Of a stretch of DNA of 12,381 nt, positions 8,073-12,381 are shown piece by piece. The notes under the pieces were generated by a model. It was not told the origin of the DNA. It worked only from the letters and a program-made list of their open reading frames with translations, and made no database searches. A program made the translations under genes and the position numbers. Source of the DNA: JAFAHZ01 sp035656415 (lineage in GTDB: Bacteria; Vulcanimicrobiota; Vulcanimicrobiia; Vulcanimicrobiales; Vulcanimicrobiaceae); the NCBI GenBank assembly GCA_035656415.1, contig DASRSM010000192.1, forward strand, positions 1 to 12,381. Direction: 5' to 3'. How positions within the stretch are numbered: position 1 is the stretch's first letter; each line of letters starts with the position of its first letter.

Positions 8073-8131
8073 TGTTGCACCTTAGCCTCGATAACCGGGG
8101 TTTCCCCCGGCTCGGCGCGAAGGCGCAGCAC
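8073..8131. promoter_or_regulatory. 59-base divergent intergenic region with inverted repeat
   Basis: This is the whole gap between the ATPase start (minus) and the chosen sedolisin start (plus). CCGGGG (8095-8100) and CCCCGG (8105-8110) form a 6-bp inverted repeat around TTTC, near its middle. Both ribosome binding sites lie at the edges: AAGGTG for the ATPase on the minus strand and GAAGG before the GTG on the plus strand. Two promoters can hardly fit without overlap, so some promoter DNA probably lies inside a coding region, or the palindrome is a shared operator. I see no clear -35/-10 pair. Confidence 0.35.
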
Positions 8132-9628
8132 GTGACCGCCGAACGTCGGATCGCGCTGCCGGACACGCATCACATCAACTGGCCCGGCAGCACGTTCGTT
8201 GAAGCGCTAACCTCCGAACAGGACGTTAGCGTCACCGCCTGGCTTCCTCCGAAACCGAGTAACGAACTCGATCTCGCGTCCGCATTTGTTCTCGCCACGA
8301 CGCCGCTGCGTCAACGCCGTTACATAGAAAGAAAAACCCTCGCGCAGCAGACCGGCGCCGGCGAAGACGACGTAAGCGCTCTTCGGTCGTATTGCGAAGA
8401 CTGCGGACTTCGCGTGGAGGGGTCGCACTGGCGATCGATGACGCTTAGCGGCCCCGTCGAGCGACTGGCGGACGCATTCGGCGCGACCGTCGCTACTTTC
8501 ATCGACGCGAGCGGCAATCGCTTTCGCCATCGTTCGGATGCGCTGCACGTACCGCCGAAGGTCGCTCGGCTCTTGCGCGGCGTCTTTGGACTTCACCAGT
8601 GGCCGCGTTCGCGAAAGCTTGGAAGTCTGCAGCGTCACGCCGCGCCGCTCTCCGCACTGCAGGTGGAGGAGCGATATGCATTTCCCGACGGCGACGGCTC
8701 CGGGCAGACGATCGGCGTCGTGCAGTTTCGTGGCGAGTTCAAGGGCGCCGACTTCGATCGCTGCCTGCAAAGCCAGGGTATAACGGCCGACCGCCCCATC
8801 GTCAAACGCGTTGACGACGCCGCGGTGCACCACGAACTCGAAACGACCAAAGATTTGGAAGCAGCACTCGACGTACAAATCATTGCTGCATTGGCGCCGC
8901 GTGCACGCATCGTCATCTACGAAGCACCCGACGACGAGCGCGGGTTCCTCGATGCCATTCGAACGGCGATCTTCGACGACGAACTGCGCCCGTCGATCAT
9001 TTCTATCAGCTACGGCTGGCCCGAACAGCTCTGGACTCCGGCCGTCTTGACGTTGCTCAACGAACTGTTCGCAGCGGCATCTCTGCTGGGAATCAGCGTT
9101 TTCTGTTCCTCGGGCGACCACGGCGCCGAGATCGACGACGCGGGGAAGCCTCATGTCGTTGCACCTGCGTCGAGTCCGTTCGTTCACGCGTGCGGCGGCA
9201 CGGTCGTCGGCGTCGACGGCGGGGCAGCCGAATCGGCATGGAGCGGAACCGGCGGCGGGTTTAGCGCGCATTTCGACGCGCCTGCATGGCAGGCCGGGGT
9301 TGCGCGCGGTGGGCGCGGGATGCCCGACTTTGCCGCGCAAGTCGTACCCGGCTATACGGTCTATCTGGACGATATCGAGTTAGCGATCGGCGGCACGAGC
9401 GCGATCGCTCCACTGTACGCAGCACTGACGGCACGCATCAATCAACGACTCGGCCTTTCGGCGGGACTGATGACCCCGTTACTATACGCATCGCCCGACA
9501 AGGCGTTCCACGACCTTAGTAACGGCAGTAACGGCTACTTCAGCGCCGCAACTGGGTGGGATCCATGTACGGGTCTCGGCGTGCCTATCGGTACCGGTAT
9601 AGAAACGGTGCTGCGCGACGGCGGTTAG
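8132..9628 (+). CDS. S53 serine-carboxyl peptidase (sedolisin / kumamolisin-like) with prodomain
   Basis: A 498-residue acid-acting endopeptidase precursor. Residues about 25-165 are the pro-kumamolisin activation domain (VTAWLPPKP, then RRYIERKTLAQQTGAGEDDVSAL); the catalytic domain runs from about 175. The S53 set is complete: Glu243 and Asp247 in LEAALDVQ, Asp329 in SSGDHGA and the nucleophile Ser423 in GGTSAIAP. The 82 residues between the two Asp match kumamolisin (D82-D164). The C-terminal HDLSNGSNGYF...TGWDPCTGLG is the calcium-binding end of the family. The frame is open far upstream, but that part is antisense to the ATPase gene; the GTG at 8132, with GAAGG before it, gives the family's usual prodomain start. 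No signal peptide is visible from this start, although S53 enzymes normally work outside the cell. The stop overlaps that of the next gene by four bases. Confidence 0.9.
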   Translation: MTAERRIALPDTHHINWPGSTFVEALTSEQDVSVTAWLPPKPSNELDLASAFVLATTPLRQRRYIERKTLAQQTGAGEDDVSALRSYCEDCGLRVEGSHWRSMTLSGPVERLADAFGATVATFIDASGNRFRHRSDALHVPPKVARLLRGVFGLHQWPRSRKLGSLQRHAAPLSALQVEERYAFPDGDGSGQTIGVVQFRGEFKGADFDRCLQSQGITADRPIVKRVDDAAVHHELETTKDLEAALDVQIIAALAPRARIVIYEAPDDERGFLDAIRTAIFDDELRPSIISISYGWPEQLWTPAVLTLLNELFAAASLLGISVFCSSGDHGAEIDDAGKPHVVAPASSPFVHACGGTVVGVDGGAAESAWSGTGGGFSAHFDAPAWQAGVARGGRGMPDFAAQVVPGYTVYLDDIELAIGGTSAIAPLYAALTARINQRLGLSAGLMTPLLYASPDKAFHDLSNGSNGYFSAATGWDPCTGLGVPIGTGIETVLRDGG

Positions 9629-9813
9629 TTCATACAGCCCAACGCGTCATCCGTAAAGGCTTGATGCGCTTTCTTATAGTCGCCGATCGCTTTCTGCAAC
9701 CGCTCCTTGTCGACTCCCGGCGCGCCGGCCAGCTTCTGGTGAAGCGCGTCTATCGACTGCCCGTGAGCTTCCAGCGCGCGCCGCGCGTCTTCTTTTTGTG
9801 TCTCGGCCATCAT
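9625..9813 (-). CDS. Small helical hypothetical protein, 62 aa
   Basis: I do not recognise this protein. It is charged and almost wholly helical (ALEAHGQSIDALHQKLAG, then KERLQKAIGDYKKAHQAF), consistent with a short helical hairpin broken at AGAPGV. There is one Cys near the C-terminus. The ribosome binding site is strong: AAGGGAG four bases before the ATG at 9813; a second ATG follows at once. Its stop overlaps the sedolisin stop (TTAG serves both strands). It lies 30 bases downstream of the 84-aa gene, in the same direction, so the two are probably one transcript. The good start signal is the main reason to accept it. Confidence 0.65.
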   Translation of the reverse strand: MMAETQKEDARRALEAHGQSIDALHQKLAGAPGVDKERLQKAIGDYKKAHQAFTDDALGCMN

Positions 9814-9843
9814 TTATCTCCCTTTTCTTCCGATTTTTGCCTG

Positions 9844-10098
9844 CTAATGTTGCGGGCGATAGACGTACAGCGTCCCGCCGTCGCGTACCTCACACATCCC
9901 GCTAACCTTGGAGCGATCGTTGAGAATAGCTACGAGGGGTTCGGCCAAGCGCCGAGCCTCGTCCTCACCGGCGACTTGCACGTGCAGGTAGGCTCCGACC
10001 ATTTCGCCATCGACCTGCCGAAATTGCTTGATCCGCAGGATGCGTTCGTTTTCGAGATATTCCCACGCCGCCGCGTGTCCATCGTGAGGTACGTTCAC
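9844..10098 (-). CDS. Hypothetical protein, 84 aa, GTG start
   Basis: An unrecognised soluble protein with no signal peptide or membrane segment. Its pattern (EYLENERILRIKQFR, then GAYLHVQVAGEDEARRLAEPLVAILND, then CEVRDGGTLYVYRP) suggests a small alpha/beta fold with a two-strand, helix, two-strand order. The start is uncertain: the first possible codon is the GTG at 10098, with no clear ribosome binding site, and an in-frame stop lies four codons upstream, so it cannot be much longer. No ATG occurs until well inside the frame. Coding character (GC-rich third positions, sensible amino-acid mix) and position 30 bases upstream of the 62-aa gene support it. Confidence 0.55.
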   Translation of the reverse strand: MNVPHDGHAAAWEYLENERILRIKQFRQVDGEMVGAYLHVQVAGEDEARRLAEPLVAILNDRSKVSGMCEVRDGGTLYVYRPQH

Positions 10099-10138
10099 GG
10101 GACAGCGTTACGGCGCGAGGATCATGCGAGCCTGCGAT

Positions 10139-10197
10139 GACGAAGCCACGCTTCGTCGCAAAGACGCCAGCGAGGAACTAAGGTCTTCAGCTCCTCG
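10139..10197 (-). other. Two stem-loops upstream of the 84-aa gene
   Basis: GACGAAG (10139-10145) pairs perfectly with CTTCGTC (10151-10157) across a 5-base loop. CGAGGAACT (10171-10179) faces AGCTCCTCG (10189-10197) across 9 bases. In the second, the one non-Watson-Crick position is A-C on the plus strand but G-U in minus-strand RNA, so minus is the better-folding strand. They lie 41-99 bases upstream of the 84-aa gene and 68-126 bases past the stop of the 53-aa gene. No T-run follows, so they are not standard terminators; RNA processing or a leader is possible. Confidence 0.4.
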
Positions 10198-10264
10198 AAA
10201 ACCAGAACAACTGTGCGTGAAAACGTGGCACCAGTGCAGTGTTAAGGCCAGCGAGCGCCGGCAA

Positions 10265-10426
10265 CTAGGCCTGGCGCGCCACGACTGCGTTTGCTTCTCG
10301 GATCGCCCGGCCCTCATCACCATCTCGTTCGAGAGATTCATTTGCGACCTTAGCCCAAAGAGCTTTTAGCTCGGGCGTTGTCGCCTTGTGAGTATGCCTT
10401 TCGGCATCGTCTGGAGTCCACGGCAT
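10265..10426 (-). CDS. Conserved small protein of the MPWTxxDAxRHTxKA type, 53 aa
   Basis: A small basic/acidic helical protein starting MPWTPDDAERHTHKATTP and ending GRAIREANAVVARQ. I recall the same opening, the LWAKVAN middle and the GDEGRAIR ending in small hypothetical proteins of many bacteria and phages; no function is established that I know of. The pattern is vaguely reminiscent of ChaB but not enough to assign it. GAGGAG six bases before the ATG at 10426 fixes the start; a longer version from 10447 would put that binding site inside the gene. Phage occurrence makes mobile origin possible. Confidence 0.72.
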   Translation of the reverse strand: MPWTPDDAERHTHKATTPELKALWAKVANESLERDGDEGRAIREANAVVARQA

Positions 10427-10445
10427 GTCGTACTCCTCGAAGGTC

Positions 10446-10475
10446 ACAACGGTTAGAACGTTAGAACGGCGTTGT
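10446..10475. repeat. Octamer GTTAGAAC x2 inside a 6-bp inverted repeat
   Basis: GTTAGAAC occurs twice head to tail at 10452-10467. The pair is flanked by ACAACG (10446-10451) and CGTTGT (10470-10475), which are inverted copies. It lies just upstream of the 53-aa gene on the minus strand. The same type of octamer (G-T-Y-AGAAC) recurs at the ssb stop codon near 12260-12291. Confidence 0.5.
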
Positions 10476-10513
10476 CTCGCCTTTTTGGCCGCATCTTACC
10501 CTAACTCGCGGCG

Positions 10514-10711
10514 TTATCTCACATTTCCGTATATGGAGCTGTTCCGGCCACGTCCGTGCTGCGGGTTCTCACTTCCATCGGGAAAGCGGCGAAAGCGCGC
10601 CGCTCCAAACTGGGCGTCCGCGTATAGCGTCGTCCCGACGACGATGCCCGAAACCATCACGCCGAGTACGAAAAATACTGCCGCCTTTGCACGCTTTTCT
10701 AGGAATGACAT
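10514..10711 (-). CDS. Single-span membrane protein, 65 aa, unknown
   Basis: A short protein with a basic N-terminus (MSFLEKRAKA), one transmembrane helix (about residues 10-29, AVFFVLGVMVSGIVVGTTLY) and an Arg/Gly-rich tail. By the positive-inside rule the start is cytoplasmic and the tail likely outside. I recognise no family. The start at 10711 is fixed by GGAGG eight bases upstream on the minus strand; the frame runs open to 10894, but that part is the structured leader. The preceding 150 bases hold a three-way-junction fold, and a weak hairpin could hide its ribosome binding site, so translation control is plausible. Confidence 0.68.
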   Translation of the reverse strand: MSFLEKRAKAAVFFVLGVMVSGIVVGTTLYADAQFGAARFRRFPDGSENPQHGRGRNSSIYGNVR

Positions 10712-10720
10712 AGTGACAAA

Positions 10721-10738
10721 CCTCCAGTCGCGCTGAGG
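10721..10738 (-). promoter_or_regulatory. Possible hairpin sequestering the ribosome binding site of the 65-aa gene
   Basis: In minus-strand RNA, CCTC (10738 to 10735) can pair with GAGG of the GGAGG ribosome binding site (10724 to 10721) across ten bases. Only four pairs, perhaps five with a bulge, so weak alone. Its place between the structured leader and the start codon is what makes it notable. Confidence 0.3.
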
Positions 10739-10759
10739 ACTTTCCATGAGCGTCCACCC

Positions 10760-10856
10760 GCGTAATTTCTTAGCCGAAAAAACGGTGATAGACTGGTGTA
10801 GTATCCGGCCGTGCGTCACCGGGGCCGCTCCCCCGAGCGGCCTTCGGCAATTACGC
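10760..10856 (-). ncRNA. Candidate structured RNA leader, three-way junction
   Basis: Read on the minus strand, this segment has nested complementary pieces: GCGTAATT (10856-10849) with AATTACGC (10767-10760); GCCGAA (10848-10843) with TTCGGC (10778-10773); GGCCGCTC (10842-10835) with GAGCGGCC (10830-10823) around a GGGG loop; and CGGTGA (10821-10816) with TCACCG (10788-10783) around 27 bases. The first two helices are continuous on one side and broken by a 5-base bulge (TAAGA) on the other, giving a 14-bp closing stem. The two hairpins are separated by one base, and TTTT joins back to the stem. All 28 pairs are Watson-Crick. An alternative TGCGT/ACGCA pairing (10857-10853 with 10816-10812) would break the first and last helices. 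It ends 48 bases before the 65-aa start codon. The fold is equally possible on the plus strand. I recognise no known riboswitch or ribozyme core. Confidence 0.45.
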
Positions 10857-10907
10857 AGGTCAGAAGTCTGGTTGCCCTTCGACGCCCCACCCAAAAAGCG
10901 TCAACGC

Positions 10908-10942
10908 AAAAGCCCGGACGAAAAAACTCGCCGGGCCTTTCA
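10908..10942 (-). terminator. Terminator after the 88-aa gene, probably bidirectional
   Basis: GCCCGG (10912-10917) and CCGGGC (10931-10936) pair across 13 bases. On the minus strand the stem begins right after the stop codon of the 88-aa gene and is followed by TTTT (10911-10908). On the plus strand CTTT follows the stem. The loop contains an A6/T6 run. Placement directly behind the stop supports the 88-aa frame being a real gene. Confidence 0.65.
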
Positions 10943-11206
10943 TATCATGCGCCTGCCCTTCGACTTCGCATCGCTTCGCGATGCTACGCTCAGGATGACA
11001 GGTGAGTCCTCGAACGGTGAATGTTGCGAGCGGCCAGACGAGCCCTTGGCAAGTGTCTCATAGACCGTAGCGTCTGTTATCCGAAGCCCTGAGCCAGCAA
11101 AGTCATCTACCTCGATACTAACCATTCTGCCCTTGAGAAGTGCTTCGTTAAAGGCATCAGCGTCCTGAGTATCTAGCGAACCCCATCGCGCGCTTGGGGG
11201 CCTCAT
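10940..11206 (-). CDS. Hypothetical protein, 88 aa, C-terminus supplied by a REP-like repeat
   Basis: I do not recognise this protein. Residues 1-60 look like a normal small soluble domain (DAFNEALLKGRMVSIEVDD, then GLRITDATVYETLAKG). The last 20 or so residues (SPVILSVASRSDAKSKGRRMI) are encoded by a REP-like palindromic element common between genes in many bacteria, so the original C-terminus was probably replaced when the element entered. The ATG at 11206 has only a weak CGGA upstream. A terminator starts at the stop codon. Base composition is lower than the big genes (27 G+C in 11101-11160) and codons such as AGA and ATA appear, hinting at a different origin. It may be a decaying gene. 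Confidence 0.5.
   Translation of the reverse strand: MRPPSARWGSLDTQDADAFNEALLKGRMVSIEVDDFAGSGLRITDATVYETLAKGSSGRSQHSPFEDSPVILSVASRSDAKSKGRRMI
10951..11003. repeat. REP-like palindromic element
   Basis: The stretch reads CCTGCCCTTCGACTTC, then a perfect hairpin GCATCGC-TTC-GCGATGC (10968-10984), then TACGCTCAGGATGACAGG. The minus-strand form, CTGTCATCCTGAGCGTAGC followed by a hairpin and GAAGTCGAAGGGCAGG, closely matches the TGTCATCCTGAGCG... repeats I know as dispersed intergenic elements in many phyla. Here it sits inside the 3' end of the 88-aa frame and keeps it open. Only one copy is in this window. Confidence 0.7.
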
Positions 11207-11280
11207 TTCCGACGGCTTAACGCATCGAACGATCGCGGCAATTCTTACGTTGTTACGAAAGCCAGCGGTACTCGCTTACA

Positions 11281-11368
11281 CGGAGGAGAATAACGAAACA
11301 TACACCCGCCTTGGTAGCGAGTTGCCTTGGTTTTCCCCGCTTATATCTCTCGGAGGAGGCCCTATTCC
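11281..11368 (+). promoter_or_regulatory. Upstream region of the secreted-protein gene with twin purine-rich motifs
   Basis: CGGAGGAG occurs at 11281-11288 and again, exactly 70 bases later, at 11351-11358. The second is the ribosome binding site of the GTG at 11369. The first precedes no usable start codon. Possible promoter pieces are TTGCCT (11322-11327) and TATCTC (11345-11350), 17 bases apart; the -10 is a poor match. The rest of 11207-11280 shows nothing I can name. Confidence 0.35.
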
Positions 11369-11995
11369 GTGAAGATTTCTCTCATGCGCTCGGGCGCAGC
11401 GGCCCTTGTCGCGACCCTGGCATTTGCCGCTTGCGCCGGCCAGCAAAGCGTGGTCCCGTCATCCTCGAGCGCCGGCTCGACGAGCAATTCCCTGGGTCTC
11501 GTAGAGCCGAACGCGGCTTCTGGTTGTCCGATCGCCGTCGGTTGGAAGTTCGGCGGCCCGTGCGTTGCGTTTTCCGTCAAGAAGCCCTACAGCACAGCGA
11601 CATTAAAGCGGTACAAAGGCTACGGCGTATCCGTCCAATACGCGGAAAGATTGCAGGGTTCGACCAAACTGGTCCTCCAAGTTGCGACCGGTAATGGCGA
11701 CATCACCGGCAAATTCCAGCGGCAAGCGTTCCCCCCAGACAAGCATGCCTTCCTGTATCTCGCCGTTCTGGACCCCGGGAAATATATCGGTTTTAACCAA
11801 TACCCGAAATATACGTTCACGGCCTCGAGCAATTTCAAAGGCCCCTGCTACCTTGACACGCTCTACGGTTCGATATGGTATAGCTTTCCCTGGCTCCAGG
11901 GCGGCGTGATCCAGGGCAAGACGTTGACGTTCGACTTCTATCCGTCCATCTGGGGTTTTGAGGGCCCAATATACCTCGCCGTCAGGTGCAAGTGA
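11369..11995 (+). CDS. Secreted or lipoprotein-like hypothetical protein, 208 aa
   Basis: An exported protein of unknown function. The GTG at 11369 sits behind GGAGGAGG, which decides the start over the ATG at 11384 (too far from that site). Residues 1-21 form a signal sequence (MKISLMRSGAAALVATLAFAA) ending at Cys22. AFAAC is a near-lipobox, with Phe where Leu is usual, so either lipid attachment or ordinary cleavage is possible. Residues 23-45 are a Ser/Gln-rich low-complexity linker typical of proteins tethered outside the membrane. The rest is rich in aromatic residues and beta-type sequence (KLVLQVATGNGDITGKF, YIGFNQYPKYTFTASSN, IYLAVRCK), with four cysteines that could form two disulfides, suggesting a small beta-sandwich. 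It is a single-gene unit with its own terminator. Confidence 0.8.
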   Translation: MKISLMRSGAAALVATLAFAACAGQQSVVPSSSSAGSTSNSLGLVEPNAASGCPIAVGWKFGGPCVAFSVKKPYSTATLKRYKGYGVSVQYAERLQGSTKLVLQVATGNGDITGKFQRQAFPPDKHAFLYLAVLDPGKYIGFNQYPKYTFTASSNFKGPCYLDTLYGSIWYSFPWLQGGVIQGKTLTFDFYPSIWGFEGPIYLAVRCK

Positions 11996-12023
11996 GAACA
12001 TCGAACGGATAAGCACCGCAACG

Positions 12024-12052
12024 AAACCCCGCCTCCCGGCGGGGTTTTCTTT
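12024..12052 (+). terminator. Strong intrinsic terminator of the secreted-protein gene
   Basis: AAACCCCGCC (12024-12033) and GGCGGGGTTT (12038-12047) pair perfectly for ten bases around TCCC, and the T-rich TTTTCTTTTA follows. It begins 28 bases after the stop codon. A 12-base perfect palindrome, ATTGCCGGCAAT (12054-12065), lies directly behind it. From there to 12140 I see no gene or RNA. Confidence 0.9.
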
Positions 12053-12140
12053 TATTGCCGGCAATTCAACGTCACCATCCATCAGCGGGAGTCGGGCAGC
12101 CAGTTACGCCTAGTTCGTCACGACGACTTGAGCCAACGAA

Positions 12141-12168
12141 AAAGGCTCTGTAAATACAGAGCTTTTTT
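12141..12168. terminator. Bidirectional intrinsic terminator facing ssb
   Basis: GCTCTGT (12145-12151) and ACAGAGC (12156-12162) pair around AAAT, with TTTTTT after the stem on the plus strand and CTTTTT after it on the minus strand. The plus-strand gene already has its own terminator, so this one most likely ends the minus-strand ssb transcript, whose stop is 117 bases away. Confidence 0.8.
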
Positions 12169-12215
12169 GCGCTTATTGTTGTCTCGTCGGATCTATTTCA
12201 CATGAACCACGACAT

Positions 12216-12251
12216 TTCATATGCACTAGCCAATTTTAGCCAGTTCATATG
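12216..12251. repeat. Nested direct repeats TTCATATG and TAGCCA
   Basis: TTCATATG occurs at 12216-12223 and 12244-12251. Between them TAGCCA occurs at 12227-12232 and 12237-12242. The order is therefore outer, inner, inner, outer, all in the same orientation. The area is AT-rich (25 G+C in 12181-12240) and lies in the 3' flank of ssb. CATATG is itself palindromic. Confidence 0.5.
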
Positions 12252-12259
12252 TGCCATCA

Positions 12260-12291
12260 CTCAGAACGTCAGAACGTCAGAACGCTAGAAC
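12260..12291. repeat. Four tandem octamers running into the ssb stop codon
   Basis: Head-to-tail 8-mers: CTCAGAAC, GTCAGAAC, GTCAGAAC, GCTAGAAC. The last contains the ssb stop codon (TAG on the minus strand) and the Phe codon before it. The two middle units are identical. A related pair (GTTAGAAC twice) lies at 10452-10467. Confidence 0.65.
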
Positions 12292-12381
12292 GGGATTTCG
12301 TCGTCCAGGTCGTCGCCGAAGCTGTCGCCGCTTCCGCCGGCATGCGCCGGTGCGGCGCCGCGGCCGCCGCCGTTAAAATCG
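12285..12381 (-). CDS. ssb: Single-stranded DNA-binding protein, C-terminal end only
   Basis: The last 32 codons and stop of ssb; the rest lies beyond the right edge. The translation is a Gly-rich linker (FNGGGRGAAPAHAGGSGDGF) followed by the acidic tip DGDDLDDEIPF. An acidic tail ending in D-D-x-I/L-P-F is the docking peptide of bacterial SSB, which recruits repair, replication and recombination proteins; the linker is the usual disordered Gly-rich one. The N-terminal OB fold that binds single-stranded DNA is not in view. No rpsR follows within the 289-base gap to the next gene, unlike the rpsF-ssb-rpsR order of many bacteria, so this may be a second ssb copy or a rearranged locus. Confidence 0.92.
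   Translation of the reverse strand, partial: DFNGGGRGAAPAHAGGSGDSFGDDLDDEIPF

Noticed and set aside
8207..9340. 377-codon minus-strand open frame opposite the sedolisin
   Set aside because: Shadow of a gene with complete catalytic motifs; Arg- and Cys-heavy composition typical of antisense GC-rich DNA.
10760..10856. Integron attC site or hammerhead ribozyme as explanation of the nested inverted repeats
   Set aside because: No GTTRRRY/RYYYAAC boxes at the ends and no CUGANGA...GAAA core on either strand.
10712..10894. Longer version of the 65-aa protein
   Set aside because: The extra N-terminus is encoded by the leader hairpins, and the strong GGAGG sits before the internal ATG at 10711.
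10746..11063. Plus-strand frame of 105 codons across the structured leader, terminator and REP element
   Set aside because: It is built from non-coding pieces: the leader hairpins, the terminator (SPDEKTRRAFH is its translation) and the repeat.
11603..12082. 159-codon minus-strand frame opposite the secreted protein and its terminator
   Set aside because: Runs through a strong terminator and opposite a gene with a clear signal sequence and ribosome binding site.
12066..12140. Possible tRNA or small RNA between the two terminators
   Set aside because: No cloverleaf arms or TTCRANNC T-loop could be found, and no promoter is visible.
1..12381. CRISPR array, insertion sequence or transposase, toxin-antitoxin pair
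   Set aside because: No regularly spaced repeats of 25-40 bases, no transposase motifs and no recognised toxin or antitoxin family on either strand; the small genes match none that I know.

Overview
This 12.4-kb window looks like chromosomal DNA of a GC-rich bacterium. Coding DNA is clearly GC-rich (37 G+C in 6361-6420), while intergenic patches and one gene are lower. I suspect a member of Candidatus Eremiobacterota (WPS-2) or a relative. The reasons are the style of the secreted and lipoprotein N-termini, the two-helix membrane module ahead of a GAF domain, and a sedolisin without a signal peptide. This is an inference from style; no rRNA or marker gene is complete enough to prove it.

Layout from left to right. 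(1) 2-2316, plus strand: the C-terminal 422 residues of an M3 zinc peptidase (Dcp/oligopeptidase type), followed 11 bases later by a secreted DUF900 alpha/beta hydrolase. (2) 2327-3344: a minus-strand one-helix membrane protein (DUF4760-like) facing a plus-strand cupin protein. Short inverted repeats lie between them. (3) 8072-3346, minus strand: a compact three-gene unit with 16- and 25-base gaps. It encodes a 951-aa membrane-anchored GAF-STAND ATPase-TPR protein, a secreted SnoaL-like domain fused to a seven-repeat beta-propeller, and a DUF6151/GFA-like cysteine protein of lower GC content. (4) 8132-9628, plus strand: an S53 sedolisin with all four catalytic residues, divergent from the ATPase gene across 59 bases. 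(5) 11206-9625, minus strand: five small genes (53-88 aa) of unknown function, with several RNA-like hairpins among them. (6) 11369-11995, plus strand: a small secreted or lipoprotein-like protein with a strong terminator. (7) Right edge, minus strand: the last 32 codons of single-stranded DNA-binding protein, recognised by its acidic tail ending in DDEIPF.

The M3 peptidase and sedolisin break down peptides and proteins. The ATPase-propeller-DUF6151 unit looks like a membrane-sited sensing or scaffold system with a secreted partner, but no substrate or signal can be read from the sequence.

The most unusual signal is non-coding. Upstream of the 65-aa membrane protein, 10760-10856 folds on paper into a three-way junction: a 14-bp bipartite closing helix enclosing two hairpins. 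A weak hairpin that could hide the ribosome binding site follows it. This resembles a cis-regulatory RNA leader and matches no riboswitch class I recognise. Also notable are octamer tandem repeats at two places (one overlapping the ssb stop codon) and a REP-like palindrome that supplies the C-terminus of the 88-aa protein. No stretch longer than 300 bases lacks a gene; the longest, 11996-12284, holds two terminators and two repeat clusters.
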